Part shown: positions 7,975 to 13,925 of the stretch, piece by piece
Layout of the letters: the number at the start of each line of letters is the position of its first letter
Position numbering within the stretch: the first letter of the stretch is position 1
Source of the DNA: an uncultured Gilliamella sp.
GTDB lineage: Bacteria; Pseudomonadota; Gammaproteobacteria; Enterobacterales; Enterobacteriaceae
Reading direction: 5' to 3'
Assembly (NCBI GenBank): GCA_945291235.1
Contig: CALYQY010000063.1
Span: 1 to 13,925 of the forward strand
Length of the DNA: 13,925 nucleotides
The notes under the pieces: generated by a model
The model's database searches: none
What the model was told of the DNA's origin: nothing
Seen by the model: the letters and a program-made list of their open reading frames with translations, nothing else
Position numbers and translations under genes: made by a program

Positions 7975-9006
7975 TTAATCGGCTTTGTGGTGATCTTTTT
8001 CAGGCCAAATGATACTGGCAATAATACCGATAGCTAAAATGCCTAATACGATATAAAGGCTTGTTATAGGACTAATATCAATACCATGCCCAAATAAATG
8101 GTTACTTGCATTTAATGCTAATTTGATTGCTATAAAAAACAGTAAACAAATAACCGCTTTTCCTAAGTGAACTAAGTATTGTTTCATGGCTTCTAAAACA
8201 AAATACATGGTTCTGAGACCTAAAATTGCAAAAATCATGGCACTATAAACGATGAGTGGTTCTTGGCTAACCGCGATGACAGCAGGAACAGAATCAAAGG
8301 CAAACATCACATCGCTAAGTTCAATTACAGTAATACATAAAAAAAGCGGGGTTGCGTATAAAGCTCTTTTAGGTAATTTGCCAATTAAGTTACTGTTTTC
8401 TGGTTTTGCAAGTTCTTGATCTAACTGTTTAGAGGTTAATAAAAAATGATGCCCGACAATTTTAGGATAAGCGGGAAAAATACGTTTTGCTATTCGATAA
8501 GCGAAATGGTTTGAATAATCTTTTATTTCTTCATTTTCACCTTGATTTTTTAACATCATCAAACCGGTAAAAGCAACAATAACGGAAAAAACGAGTTCCA
8601 TCCAAGGCCCTAAAGCTAATAAACCCGTCCCAATGATAACAAAAATAGCACGGAATATGATGGCGCCTATTACTCCCCAATAAAGCAAGCGATGACGATA
8701 ATTTTCAGGTACAGAAAACCATGAAAAGATAGCCATAATCACAAATAAATTATCAACAGAGAGAGCCTTTTCAAGTACATAACCAGTGATAAATAAGCTC
8801 GCTATTGCACTACCATGATGAAGATATAGATAAAGAGTAAATCCTAAAGCTACAGCAATCCAAAATAGTGACCATAATACAGCATTTTTTAAATTTATGG
8901 GTTTATCGTTATGATGTGCATATAAATCAATAACAATAGCTGTTAATGCTAATACAATAAAAACGATGACCGTTTCAATTGGAAAGCCTAATGAGTTGTG
9001 AATCAT
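7975..9006 (-). CDS. terC: TerC family integral membrane protein (tellurium resistance TerC type)
   Basis: TerC proteins are multi-pass inner-membrane proteins. Relatives are tied to tellurite resistance (TerC in ter operons), manganese export (Alx, MeeY, MeeF) and metal loading of exported enzymes. The 343 residues hold about eight or nine hydrophobic segments. Conserved intramembrane acidic motifs are EKALSVDN (79-86) and ELSDVMFAFDSVPA (229-242), with FAILGLRTMYFVLEA at 259-273. The N-terminus GFPIETVIVF, the soluble loop with AKPENSN (200-206) and the YLVHL segment resemble the 346-residue plasmid ter-operon TerC more than the shorter E. coli Alx, from memory. No terZ, A, B, D or E neighbours are present, so the role may be metal homeostasis rather than tellurite resistance. 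The ATG at 9006 has only a weak AGGC upstream. It is transcribed divergently from dacB. Confidence 0.85.
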   Translation of the reverse strand: MIHNSLGFPIETVIVFIVLALTAIVIDLYAHHNDKPINLKNAVLWSLFWIAVALGFTLYLYLHHGSAIASLFITGYVLEKALSVDNLFVIMAIFSWFSVPENYRHRLLYWGVIGAIIFRAIFVIIGTGLLALGPWMELVFSVIVAFTGLMMLKNQGENEEIKDYSNHFAYRIAKRIFPAYPKIVGHHFLLTSKQLDQELAKPENSNLIGKLPKRALYATPLFLCITVIELSDVMFAFDSVPAVIAVSQEPLIVYSAMIFAILGLRTMYFVLEAMKQYLVHLGKAVICLLFFIAIKLALNASNHLFGHGIDISPITSLYIVLGILAIGIIASIIWPEKDHHKAD

Positions 9007-9101
9007 AATTTATCGCCTAATATGTAGTTATGTCATGATCTTTTAATAACAAAATTTAACTATTTTTACAGAACATATATATAAAAGTAGTTGAGTATAT
9101 A

Positions 9102-9130
9102 TTGATAGCAATAACAAAAAAAGATATATT
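9102..9130 (+). promoter_or_regulatory. Sigma-70 promoter for dacB
   Basis: TTGATA (9102-9107), a 17-base spacer and TATATT (9125-9130) match the consensus at 10 of 12 positions. It would give a leader of roughly 45 bases before the dacB ATG. It lies in the 174-base divergent gap between terC and dacB. Confidence 0.55.
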
Positions 9131-9180
9131 TGTTTTCAATATCCCTTCCCATTAATTAAAATAATTTTGAGCTGATTTTG

Positions 9181-10623
9181 ATGAAAAATTTCAAAGTAGT
9201 AAGTTTTTTTATTATTTCTTTTTTTTCCGCTTTATTGCAAGCTCAGTCAGTTGAGTCTTATGTATCTTCGTTACCCAAAGGTAGTGATATATCAATTTTA
9301 GTTCAATCTGTTGATGACAAACCAAGAACATTAGCTAAATATAAAAGCGATCAATTTAAACAGCCAGCCAGTACCCAAAAAGTGATCACTGCACTTGCAG
9401 CAGAACTTGAATTAGGAGCGGATTTTAGATTTGAAACTAAAATGTTAACTAATGGTTCAATTGCCAATAAACAATTAAATGGTGATTTAATTATTCAACT
9501 GAGTGGTGATCCAACTTTTACGCGTGGACAGTTAAAAAATATGCTGGCAAGTTTACGTGGGAAAGGGGTTGAAAAAATAACAGGAAAAGTCATTTTAGAT
9601 ACTTCTATATTTACCAGTCACGATAAAGCAGAAGGTTGGTCTTGGAATAATTTAACCGCTTGTTACAATGCACCACCGTCAGCTGCAATTATCGATGATA
9701 ATTGTTTTTATGTGACAATCAAACCGGGTAAGGTCGGTGCTAAAGCCTCTATTTCTGTTTCCTCAAATATTCCTGTCACGGTGACAGGTAATGTTAAAAC
9801 TATAGCTAAAGACAGTAAAGATTTGAATGATAAATACTGTGAGCTTGATGCCAGTTATACTGACAAAAATCGCTATCAATTATCCGGATGTATTGCGTCA
9901 GGTTCAGATAAAATAGCATTAAAATTTGCTGTACTTAATGGTGTGGATTATTTTTCAAATGTTTTGAAAAATGAGTTAAAACAACAGAAAATTTCGTTTA
10001 ATGGTGCGATTTCAGCACGTAATGAGCCCATAAATAGCAAACTTTCATTATTAGTTTCAAGCCAGTCTGCACCGCTATCAGAATTGTTAACCGTAATGTT
10101 GAAAAAATCAAACAATCTGTACGCTGATGCTATCTTTAGAACAATTGGGGCTCATTACTTTAAAATTTCAGGTACATGGCGAAATAGTGGAGATGCGGTT
10201 AAACAAATTTTACTTAAAAAAGCTGGTATTGATCTCGAAAATTTGGTGATTGTTGACGGTTCAGGTTTGTCTAGATTGAATCTTGTCAGTGCAGACAAAA
10301 TGATGGAAATTCTGCAATATATTTCAGCTCATGATCGCGATCTCAAAATTATTGAAAAACTTCCTGTTGCAGGGAAGGATGGAACATTACAATATCGTAA
10401 AAGCTTTAATCAACCGCCTTTTATAGAAACCATACGAGCAAAAACGGGATATATACAAGGCAGCTATAATTTAGCTGGATTTATTGAGAAGTCAGATGGA
10501 AAAATTATCGCTTTTGTTCAGTTACTTTCGGGGTATCATCCTGAAAGAAGGGATGAGCCTAAAAATAGTGCAATAATGCGTTTCGAATCTGAATTTTATA
10601 AAAAATTTGTGATTGGTGAATAA
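9181..10623 (+). CDS. dacB: D-alanyl-D-alanine carboxypeptidase/endopeptidase DacB (PBP4)
   Basis: PBP4 is a periplasmic class C penicillin-binding protein. It trims the terminal D-Ala of peptidoglycan stems and cuts 4-3 cross-links. The 480-residue protein has a hydrophobic signal peptide (1-22, likely cleaved after LQA). The three active-site motifs of peptidase family S13 are present: STQK (Ser64, Lys67), SNN (310-312) and KTG (421-423), along with the DGSGLSR signature near 359-365. A large insertion domain between the first two motifs (about 80-280) is typical of PBP4 and absent from PBP5/6. I chose ATG 9181; an in-frame TTG directly before it (9178) would add one residue. The Shine-Dalgarno sequence is weak (TGAG at 9168-9171). 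It is monocistronic. Together with mltA it is the second peptidoglycan hydrolase in this window, though in a separate unit. Confidence 0.96.
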   Translation: MKNFKVVSFFIISFFSALLQAQSVESYVSSLPKGSDISILVQSVDDKPRTLAKYKSDQFKQPASTQKVITALAAELELGADFRFETKMLTNGSIANKQLNGDLIIQLSGDPTFTRGQLKNMLASLRGKGVEKITGKVILDTSIFTSHDKAEGWSWNNLTACYNAPPSAAIIDDNCFYVTIKPGKVGAKASISVSSNIPVTVTGNVKTIAKDSKDLNDKYCELDASYTDKNRYQLSGCIASGSDKIALKFAVLNGVDYFSNVLKNELKQQKISFNGAISARNEPINSKLSLLVSSQSAPLSELLTVMLKKSNNLYADAIFRTIGAHYFKISGTWRNSGDAVKQILLKKAGIDLENLVIVDGSGLSRLNLVSADKMMEILQYISAHDRDLKIIEKLPVAGKDGTLQYRKSFNQPPFIETIRAKTGYIQGSYNLAGFIEKSDGKIIAFVQLLSGYHPERRDEPKNSAIMRFESEFYKKFVIGE

Positions 10624-10632
10624 AAAATGATA

Positions 10633-10657
10633 TTGGCACCTAGAACAAAGGTGCCAA
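10633..10657 (-). terminator. Hairpin terminator downstream of the ABC transporter gene (shared with dacB)
   Basis: TTGGCACCT (10633-10641) pairs with AGGTGCCAA (10649-10657) around a 7-nt loop. Read leftward, the stem is followed within a few bases by six T (complement of the A-run 10622-10627), as expected for terminating the leftward ABC gene. Read rightward there is no T-run, so termination of dacB here would be weaker. Confidence 0.7.
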
Positions 10658-10671
10658 ACCGTTAAACGCAC

Positions 10672-12507
10672 TTATAGACTATCTGGTAAAAAACCACCGC
10701 TTTGATGTTTCCAAAGTTGAGCGTATAAGCCATTTTTATCCAGTAATTCTTGATGTGTACCTTGTTCGATAATTTTTCCTTCATCCAAAACAACCAGTTT
10801 ATCCATTGCGGCAATAGTTGATAAACGATGAGCTATAGCGATAACGGTTTTGCCTTCCATTAGTGCGTATAAACTTTCTTGAATAGCTTGTTCAATTTCT
10901 GAATCTAATGCACTGGTTGCTTCATCAAGTAATAATATTGGTGCATTTTTTAAGATCACCCTAGCAATGGCAATGCGTTGCCTTTGACCACCCGATAGTT
11001 TTATACCTCGTTCACCAACATGAGCATCATAACCGGTTCTACCATTAGCATCGATTAATGTTTGAATAAATTTATCTGCATGGGCTTTTTTAGCCGCATC
11101 TATCATCTCTTGTTCAGTAGCTTGATTATTACCATAAAGTAAATTTTCCCGAACAGTTCGATGTAACAAGGACGTGTCTTGTGTAACCATACCAATTTGC
11201 GCCCGTAAGCTTTCTTGATTAATCTCGGTAATGTCTTGTCCGTCAATAAGAATTTTACCTTGTTGTAAGTCATAAAAACGTAATAACAGATTAATTAATG
11301 TTGATTTTCCGGCGCCAGAACGTCCAACTAACCCTATTTTTTGACCGGGCTTAATAGTTAAATTGAGATCGTTAATTACCGAATTTCGAATTTTTTCATC
11401 GTAAGTGAAATAAATATTTTTAAACTCGATTTTTCCATCAGTCACATTTAGATTTTTGGCATTGGGTTTATCAACAATGGTTGTTGCAGTTGAAAATGTA
11501 TTCATACCATCTTTCACAACCCCAATATTTTCAAATAAAGCTGCAAGCTCCCACATAATCCAATGTGATAAACCGTTTAAACGAAGCGCTAATGCTGTTG
11601 TTGTTGCAATAGCACCGATTCCAACTAATTGATTTGTCCATAACAGCAAGGCAACACCAGTCGTTGATAAAATAAGTAGAATAGATAGTAAATGATTCAC
11701 GATTTCAAAACTGCTGACTAGTCGCATTTGTTTATTGACAGTAATCAAAAACTCATCCATAGACTCTTGGGCATACTTTGCTTCATTACCGGCATGAGAA
11801 AACAGTTTAACCGTCATAATGTTTGTATAAGCATCCGTTACACGTCCAGTCATGGTAGAACGAGCATCTGCTTGCATACTTGCAACTTTACTTAAGCGAG
11901 GAATAAAATAGTACATGGCTAAGCCATAAAGGACACACCACCCAAAGAATGGCAGCAATAGCCAAGGGGCTAATTGACCGATTACCGCAGCCATAGTTAT
12001 AAACGAAATCAACACAAATATTAAGATATCAGCAACAAGAAAGCAGGTATCTCTAACGGCTAATGCAGTTTGCATAACTTTTGCCGATATTCTTCCGGCA
12101 AACTCATCTTGAAAAAAACGCATACTTTGATTAAGCACTAGTCGATGTAAATTCCAACGCATTCGCATTGGAAAATTTCCCGCTAAACATTGATGCTTGA
12201 TGATTGTTTGTAATCCAATAATCAAAGTGCTGGATAAAATGATTAAGGTTAAGATTAATAGCGATGTTTTTTCTTTTTGCCAAAGCTCATTAGGTTCGAC
12301 AATCGCAAGCCAATCCACCACTTTGCCAAGGGCAGCGAATAGAAAAGCTTCAAATGCGCCACTGAGTGCACTAAATATAATTAAAAGCAGCATGAATATT
12401 CGAGTGCCTTGGGTTGATTGCCATATAAAACCTAGAAAATTTTTAGCTGCTGGTTGCGGTTCACTTTCAGGATAAGGTGACACCAATTTTTCAAAAAATC
12501 GATACAT
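10672..12507 (-). CDS. ABC exporter half-transporter (fused membrane and ATPase domains)
   Basis: This is a type IV ABC exporter of the MsbA/multidrug class, expected to dimerise in the inner membrane and export an unknown hydrophobic or peptide substrate. It has 611 residues. After a short cytoplasmic lead, a six-helix transmembrane domain spans about 34-335. The nucleotide-binding domain occupies about 358-595. All ATPase motifs are intact: Walker A GRSGAGKST (395-403), Q-loop Gln443, signature LSGGQ (504-508), Walker B ILLLDE (524-529), D-loop SALD (532-535) and H-loop His560. Both Walker A Lys401 and Glu529 are present, so it should hydrolyse ATP. No peptidase C39 domain is present and no partner subunit lies next to it, so a homodimer is likely. 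It does not look like MsbA itself or MdlA/B, and the substrate cannot be read from sequence. The ATG at 12507 has AGGT five bases upstream. Confidence 0.9.
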   Translation of the reverse strand: MYRFFEKLVSPYPESEPQPAAKNFLGFIWQSTQGTRIFMLLLIIFSALSGAFEAFLFAALGKVVDWLAIVEPNELWQKEKTSLLILTLIILSSTLIIGLQTIIKHQCLAGNFPMRMRWNLHRLVLNQSMRFFQDEFAGRISAKVMQTALAVRDTCFLVADILIFVLISFITMAAVIGQLAPWLLLPFFGWCVLYGLAMYYFIPRLSKVASMQADARSTMTGRVTDAYTNIMTVKLFSHAGNEAKYAQESMDEFLITVNKQMRLVSSFEIVNHLLSILLILSTTGVALLLWTNQLVGIGAIATTTALALRLNGLSHWIMWELAALFENIGVVKDGMNTFSTATTIVDKPNAKNLNVTDGKIEFKNIYFTYDEKIRNSVINDLNLTIKPGQKIGLVGRSGAGKSTLINLLLRFYDLQQGKILIDGQDITEINQESLRAQIGMVTQDTSLLHRTVRENLLYGNNQATEQEMIDAAKKAHADKFIQTLIDANGRTGYDAHVGERGIKLSGGQRQRIAIARVILKNAPILLLDEATSALDSEIEQAIQESLYALMEGKTVIAIAHRLSTIAAMDKLVVLDEGKIIEQGTHQELLDKNGLYAQLWKHQSGGFLPDSL

Positions 12508-12609
12508 AATTGACCTAATTATTTGCTATTTTTCATTAAATTGAATCGTTGATATTAACATTGCGAGTAGAATGAATAGAGTTAGATATCCTAAAACTGA
12601 TGGATAGTT

Positions 12610-12669
12610 ATGAAATTTAACAACATTTTACTACCTATTATTGCAGATTCTAAAAATATTAAAAACTAA
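12610..12669 (+). CDS. Possible 19-residue small ORF
   Basis: ATG at 12610 opens a 19-codon frame beginning MKFNNILLPIIADS and ending TAA at 12667-12669. A weak GGA (12602-12604) lies five bases upstream, and the stop runs directly into the hairpin at 12668-12706. A poor promoter-like pair (TTGCGA 12561-12566, TAGATA 12583-12588, spacer 16) lies upstream. I do not recognise the peptide. In AT-rich DNA such an ORF may well arise by chance. Confidence 0.15.
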   Translation: MKFNNILLPIIADSKNIKN

Positions 12670-12707
12670 AGCAAGAAAGAGTTCATTTTTTATTCTTTCT
12701 TGCTTTT
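12668..12707. terminator. Strong bidirectional terminator downstream of the repressor gene
   Basis: A 13-bp perfect stem, AAAGCAAGAAAGA (12668-12680) with TCTTTCTTGCTTT (12694-12706), has a 13-base loop. Read leftward it is followed by AGTTTTT, which suits termination of the repressor gene ending at 12747. Read rightward it ends in TTTT, so it could also end a small rightward transcript. Confidence 0.8.
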
Positions 12708-12746
12708 CAATTATATCTTGAATAACGATATTTGCCTATTTTTTGA

Positions 12747-13439
12747 CTAAAAAATATCTTTAATAATTTGTACAACTCGACCCACAAAATGGTACTTATC
12801 AAAATTTTCTTTAGAGACTTCAATGGTAGGGAATTGGTTATTGTTACAAATTAAAACCCATCCATTTTGCGTTAATCGAACTTTACGTAAAAAGGTAATA
12901 TCTTCATATTCAACTAAATAGATTGCTCCATCAATAATTTCAACGATTTCCGTATTAATAATTAAACCATTATTATTGTTGATTTCAGGCGACATGAGAT
13001 CCCCTTTAGCCCAATAAATGATTAATTTTTTGATATCTAATCCTCGATGAGAAGCCCAACCTTCAACAACGGGATAGTTCATGACAGGAGGTGTTTCTCG
13101 AATATATCGTTGTGATTGCGCCTCTTCTTTGGTTGGTAACTGTTTTTTATAGACGGGAATACGGTATATATTCTCGTTGTAGACATCTGCTTCATCTTCT
13201 TTAGGATCTAAAACTTCTAATTTATAGCCTGTTGCCAGCCAGTTATATGAAACATTGCATTTTTCAGCAATCACTTCCAGACGTGTCAAAGATGGATAAG
13301 TTTTTCCTGATAAATAATCTCTAATCACTGTTTCAGACATATCACATTTTTTAGCGAAGGCGGAGACAGATAAACCTTGCATTGAGCTATGTAATCTTTC
13401 TTTAAATGTTTTTACATTTTTATTTTTAATCATATTCAT
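12747..13439 (-). CDS. Phage-type HTH repressor with degenerate S24 (CI/LexA-like) C-terminal domain
   Basis: A 230-residue DNA-binding regulator. Residues about 9-68 form an XRE/Cro-type helix-turn-helix domain (VSAFAKKCDMSETVIRDYLSG, then the YPSLTRLEVIAEKCNVSYNWLATG helices). A linker follows, and about 120-230 fit the S24 peptidase-like dimerisation domain of phage C repressors (EGW...LDIKKL...AKGD.M.P...GRVV). The catalytic Ser of the usual GDSM motif is Leu148 here (KGDLMSPE), and the position of the general-base Lys is Leu185 (TFLRKVRL), so self-cleavage looks lost. I chose ATG 13439: AGGAGA lies 12 bases upstream (long spacing), and the earlier in-frame TTG at 13475 abuts a perfect TATAAT, so it would lie outside the transcript. 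ATG 13433 is another option. No partner genes are visible. It could be a prophage repressor or a domesticated regulator. Confidence 0.85.
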   Translation of the reverse strand: MNMIKNKNVKTFKERLHSSMQGLSVSAFAKKCDMSETVIRDYLSGKTYPSLTRLEVIAEKCNVSYNWLATGYKLEVLDPKEDEADVYNENIYRIPVYKKQLPTKEEAQSQRYIRETPPVMNYPVVEGWASHRGLDIKKLIIYWAKGDLMSPEINNNNGLIINTEIVEIIDGAIYLVEYEDITFLRKVRLTQNGWVLICNNNQFPTIEVSKENFDKYHFVGRVVQIIKDIF

Positions 13440-13475
13440 TTCTGATTTGTTTCTCCTATTACATCCGTTTTTCAA

Positions 13476-13504
13476 ATTATAGTAGATATTTTATAAGTTT
13501 TACA
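13476..13504 (-). promoter_or_regulatory. Promoter for the repressor gene
   Basis: On the minus strand a perfect TATAAT (complement of 13476-13481) is preceded by 17 bases and a poor -35, TGTAAA (complement of 13499-13504). Transcription would start near 13469, giving a leader of about 30 bases that contains AGGAGA (complement of 13452-13457). Confidence 0.5.
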
Positions 13505-13648
13505 TACAACATTAAATGAAAAGCTAATATAAAAAAGTAATTTTTTGTAATTTTGTCTGAATTGTTCGTTTTATAGCAAGTTAATTATATCAATTTGCGT
13601 ATTAAAAAATCAAAATATAGTGTTTTTAAAAAAATATTTTATTTTTGT

Positions 13649-13684
13649 TTTTCTGTTGGAATTTTGTTTATTTCCACGAGAAAA
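13649..13684. promoter_or_regulatory. Imperfect inverted repeat, candidate operator
   Basis: TTTTCTGTTGGAA (13649-13661) and TTCCACGAGAAAA (13672-13684) are reverse complements at 11 of 13 positions around a 10-base spacer. The TGGAA/TTCCA core is GC-containing, which stands out in this AT-rich gap. It could be an operator for the adjacent repressor or a weak hairpin. Confidence 0.4.
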
Positions 13685-13723
13685 AAAGATTTTTGTCTGC
13701 TTTTTAAATGTTTTTTATTTTAT

Positions 13724-13741
13724 ATTTGATATATGTCAAAT
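13724..13741. promoter_or_regulatory. FNR/CRP-like dyad
   Basis: ATTTGA (13724-13729) and TCAAAT (13736-13741) form a perfect dyad around six bases. The core TTGAT-ATAT-GTCAA (13726-13739) matches the FNR box TTGATNNNNATCAA at 9 of 10 defined positions. No clear promoter lies at the classic activation distance, so the role is unproved. It could instead be bound by the neighbouring repressor. Confidence 0.4.
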
Positions 13742-13863
13742 TAATTTATTTTCATGAGCTACTTACGTTAAATTTATTTATTTATTGATTTTAAAAGATT
13801 TAATTCTTGTTTTTGACCTTTTTCTTTTAAAATTTAAAATAAATAAAAAAACAAATAAAAACG

Positions 13864-13891
13864 TTGACTGAAACGAAAAAAAATGGATAAT
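13864..13891 (+). promoter_or_regulatory. Rightward sigma-70 promoter at window edge
   Basis: TTGACT (13864-13869), a 16-base spacer and GATAAT (13886-13891) match 10 of 12 consensus positions. A short dyad CGTT/AACG (13862-13865 and 13872-13875) overlaps the -35, a usual place for a repressor operator. The predicted start is near 13898, so the transcript runs out of the window. Confidence 0.5.
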
Positions 13892-13925
13892 AAGCAGTGT
13901 AAGGATTTTTCATTGTTTTCTTTCC
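13883..13925 (+). CDS. Possible 5' end of an unidentified rightward gene (truncated by window)
   Basis: A frame from ATG 13883 stays open to the window edge (MDNKQCKDFSLFSF). If the promoter at 13864-13891 is real, this ATG lies inside its -10 region. Translation would then start later, for example at the in-frame TTG 13913, seven bases after AAGGA (13901-13905). Fourteen residues are too few to identify a family. Divergent placement next to a phage-type repressor suggests a gene it may control. Confidence 0.3.
   Translation, partial: MDNKQCKDFSLFSF

Larger units (their letters stand above)
13482..13863. other. Extremely AT-rich intergenic region upstream of the repressor
   Basis: No gene is apparent here on either strand. 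I counted 60 G/C among the 360 bases from 13501 to 13860 (about 17%), below even this AT-rich genome's coding DNA. Long A and T runs dominate. It contains the repressor promoter at its left edge, two dyad elements (13649-13684 and 13724-13741) and a rightward promoter at its right edge. It is therefore probably a control region for divergent transcription. H-NS-type binding is a reasonable inference from composition only. Confidence 0.7.

Noticed and set aside
9007..9180. Manganese (yybP-ykoY) riboswitch before terC
   Set aside because: The leader lacks the conserved GC-containing loops of that class and is only AT-rich sequence; no stable structure is apparent.
12197..12475. 92-residue plus-strand frame opposite the ABC transporter
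   Set aside because: It is antisense to the transmembrane domain of an intact ABC exporter and has no recognisable features.
10672..12507. The ABC protein as MsbA or a toxin/bacteriocin exporter
   Set aside because: It lacks a C39 peptidase domain and has no precursor or HlyD-type neighbours. Its length and N-terminus do not match MsbA as I know it, so only a generic exporter call is justified.
13440..13475. TTG at 13475 as the start of the repressor
   Set aside because: It directly abuts a perfect TATAAT, so the transcript should begin downstream; it has no ribosome-binding site and its extra 12 residues lie before the HTH domain.

Overview
The window reads as chromosomal DNA from an AT-rich gammaproteobacterium. 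TolA, HslV/HslU, Dcd, AsmA, MltA, CycA and DacB all look like clear relatives of the Enterobacterales proteins. The dcd-asmA pair is the gene order I know from E. coli, but base composition is far more AT-rich. Insect-gut Orbaceae (Gilliamella-like) would fit, as would an AT-rich Pasteurellaceae or Morganellaceae relative. The family assignment is inference; I saw no Pasteurellaceae uptake-signal repeats while reading.

Left block, plus strand (1-2605): the 3' part of tolA, including a 48-bp coding repeat, then the heat-shock protease genes hslV and hslU. A good sigma-32-type promoter lies in front of hslV and overlaps a 10-bp inverted repeat. A bidirectional hairpin terminator closes this block.

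Middle block: a leftward cluster mltA-dcd-asmA (6363 to 2706), covering peptidoglycan lysis, dCTP deamination and outer-membrane assembly. Next come the rightward cycA (D-Ser/D-Ala/Gly permease), a leftward lone terC, a rightward dacB (PBP4) and a leftward ABC-exporter half-transporter. Convergent neighbours are separated by short hairpins. Several genes concern the cell envelope: tolA, asmA, mltA, dacB, and cycA through D-alanine uptake.

Right block (12508-13925): a leftward HTH/S24-type phage-like repressor with its own promoter and terminator. Beyond it lies an extremely AT-rich gap (60 G/C in 360 bases from 13501 to 13860) holding two dyad elements, one close to an FNR box. A strong-looking rightward promoter at the very edge drives a gene I cannot see. 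The repressor appears to have lost both catalytic residues of the S24 self-cleavage dyad. This is the only accessory-looking part of the window and could be the edge of a prophage or another regulated locus. I do not see a complete new system here; the rest is housekeeping.
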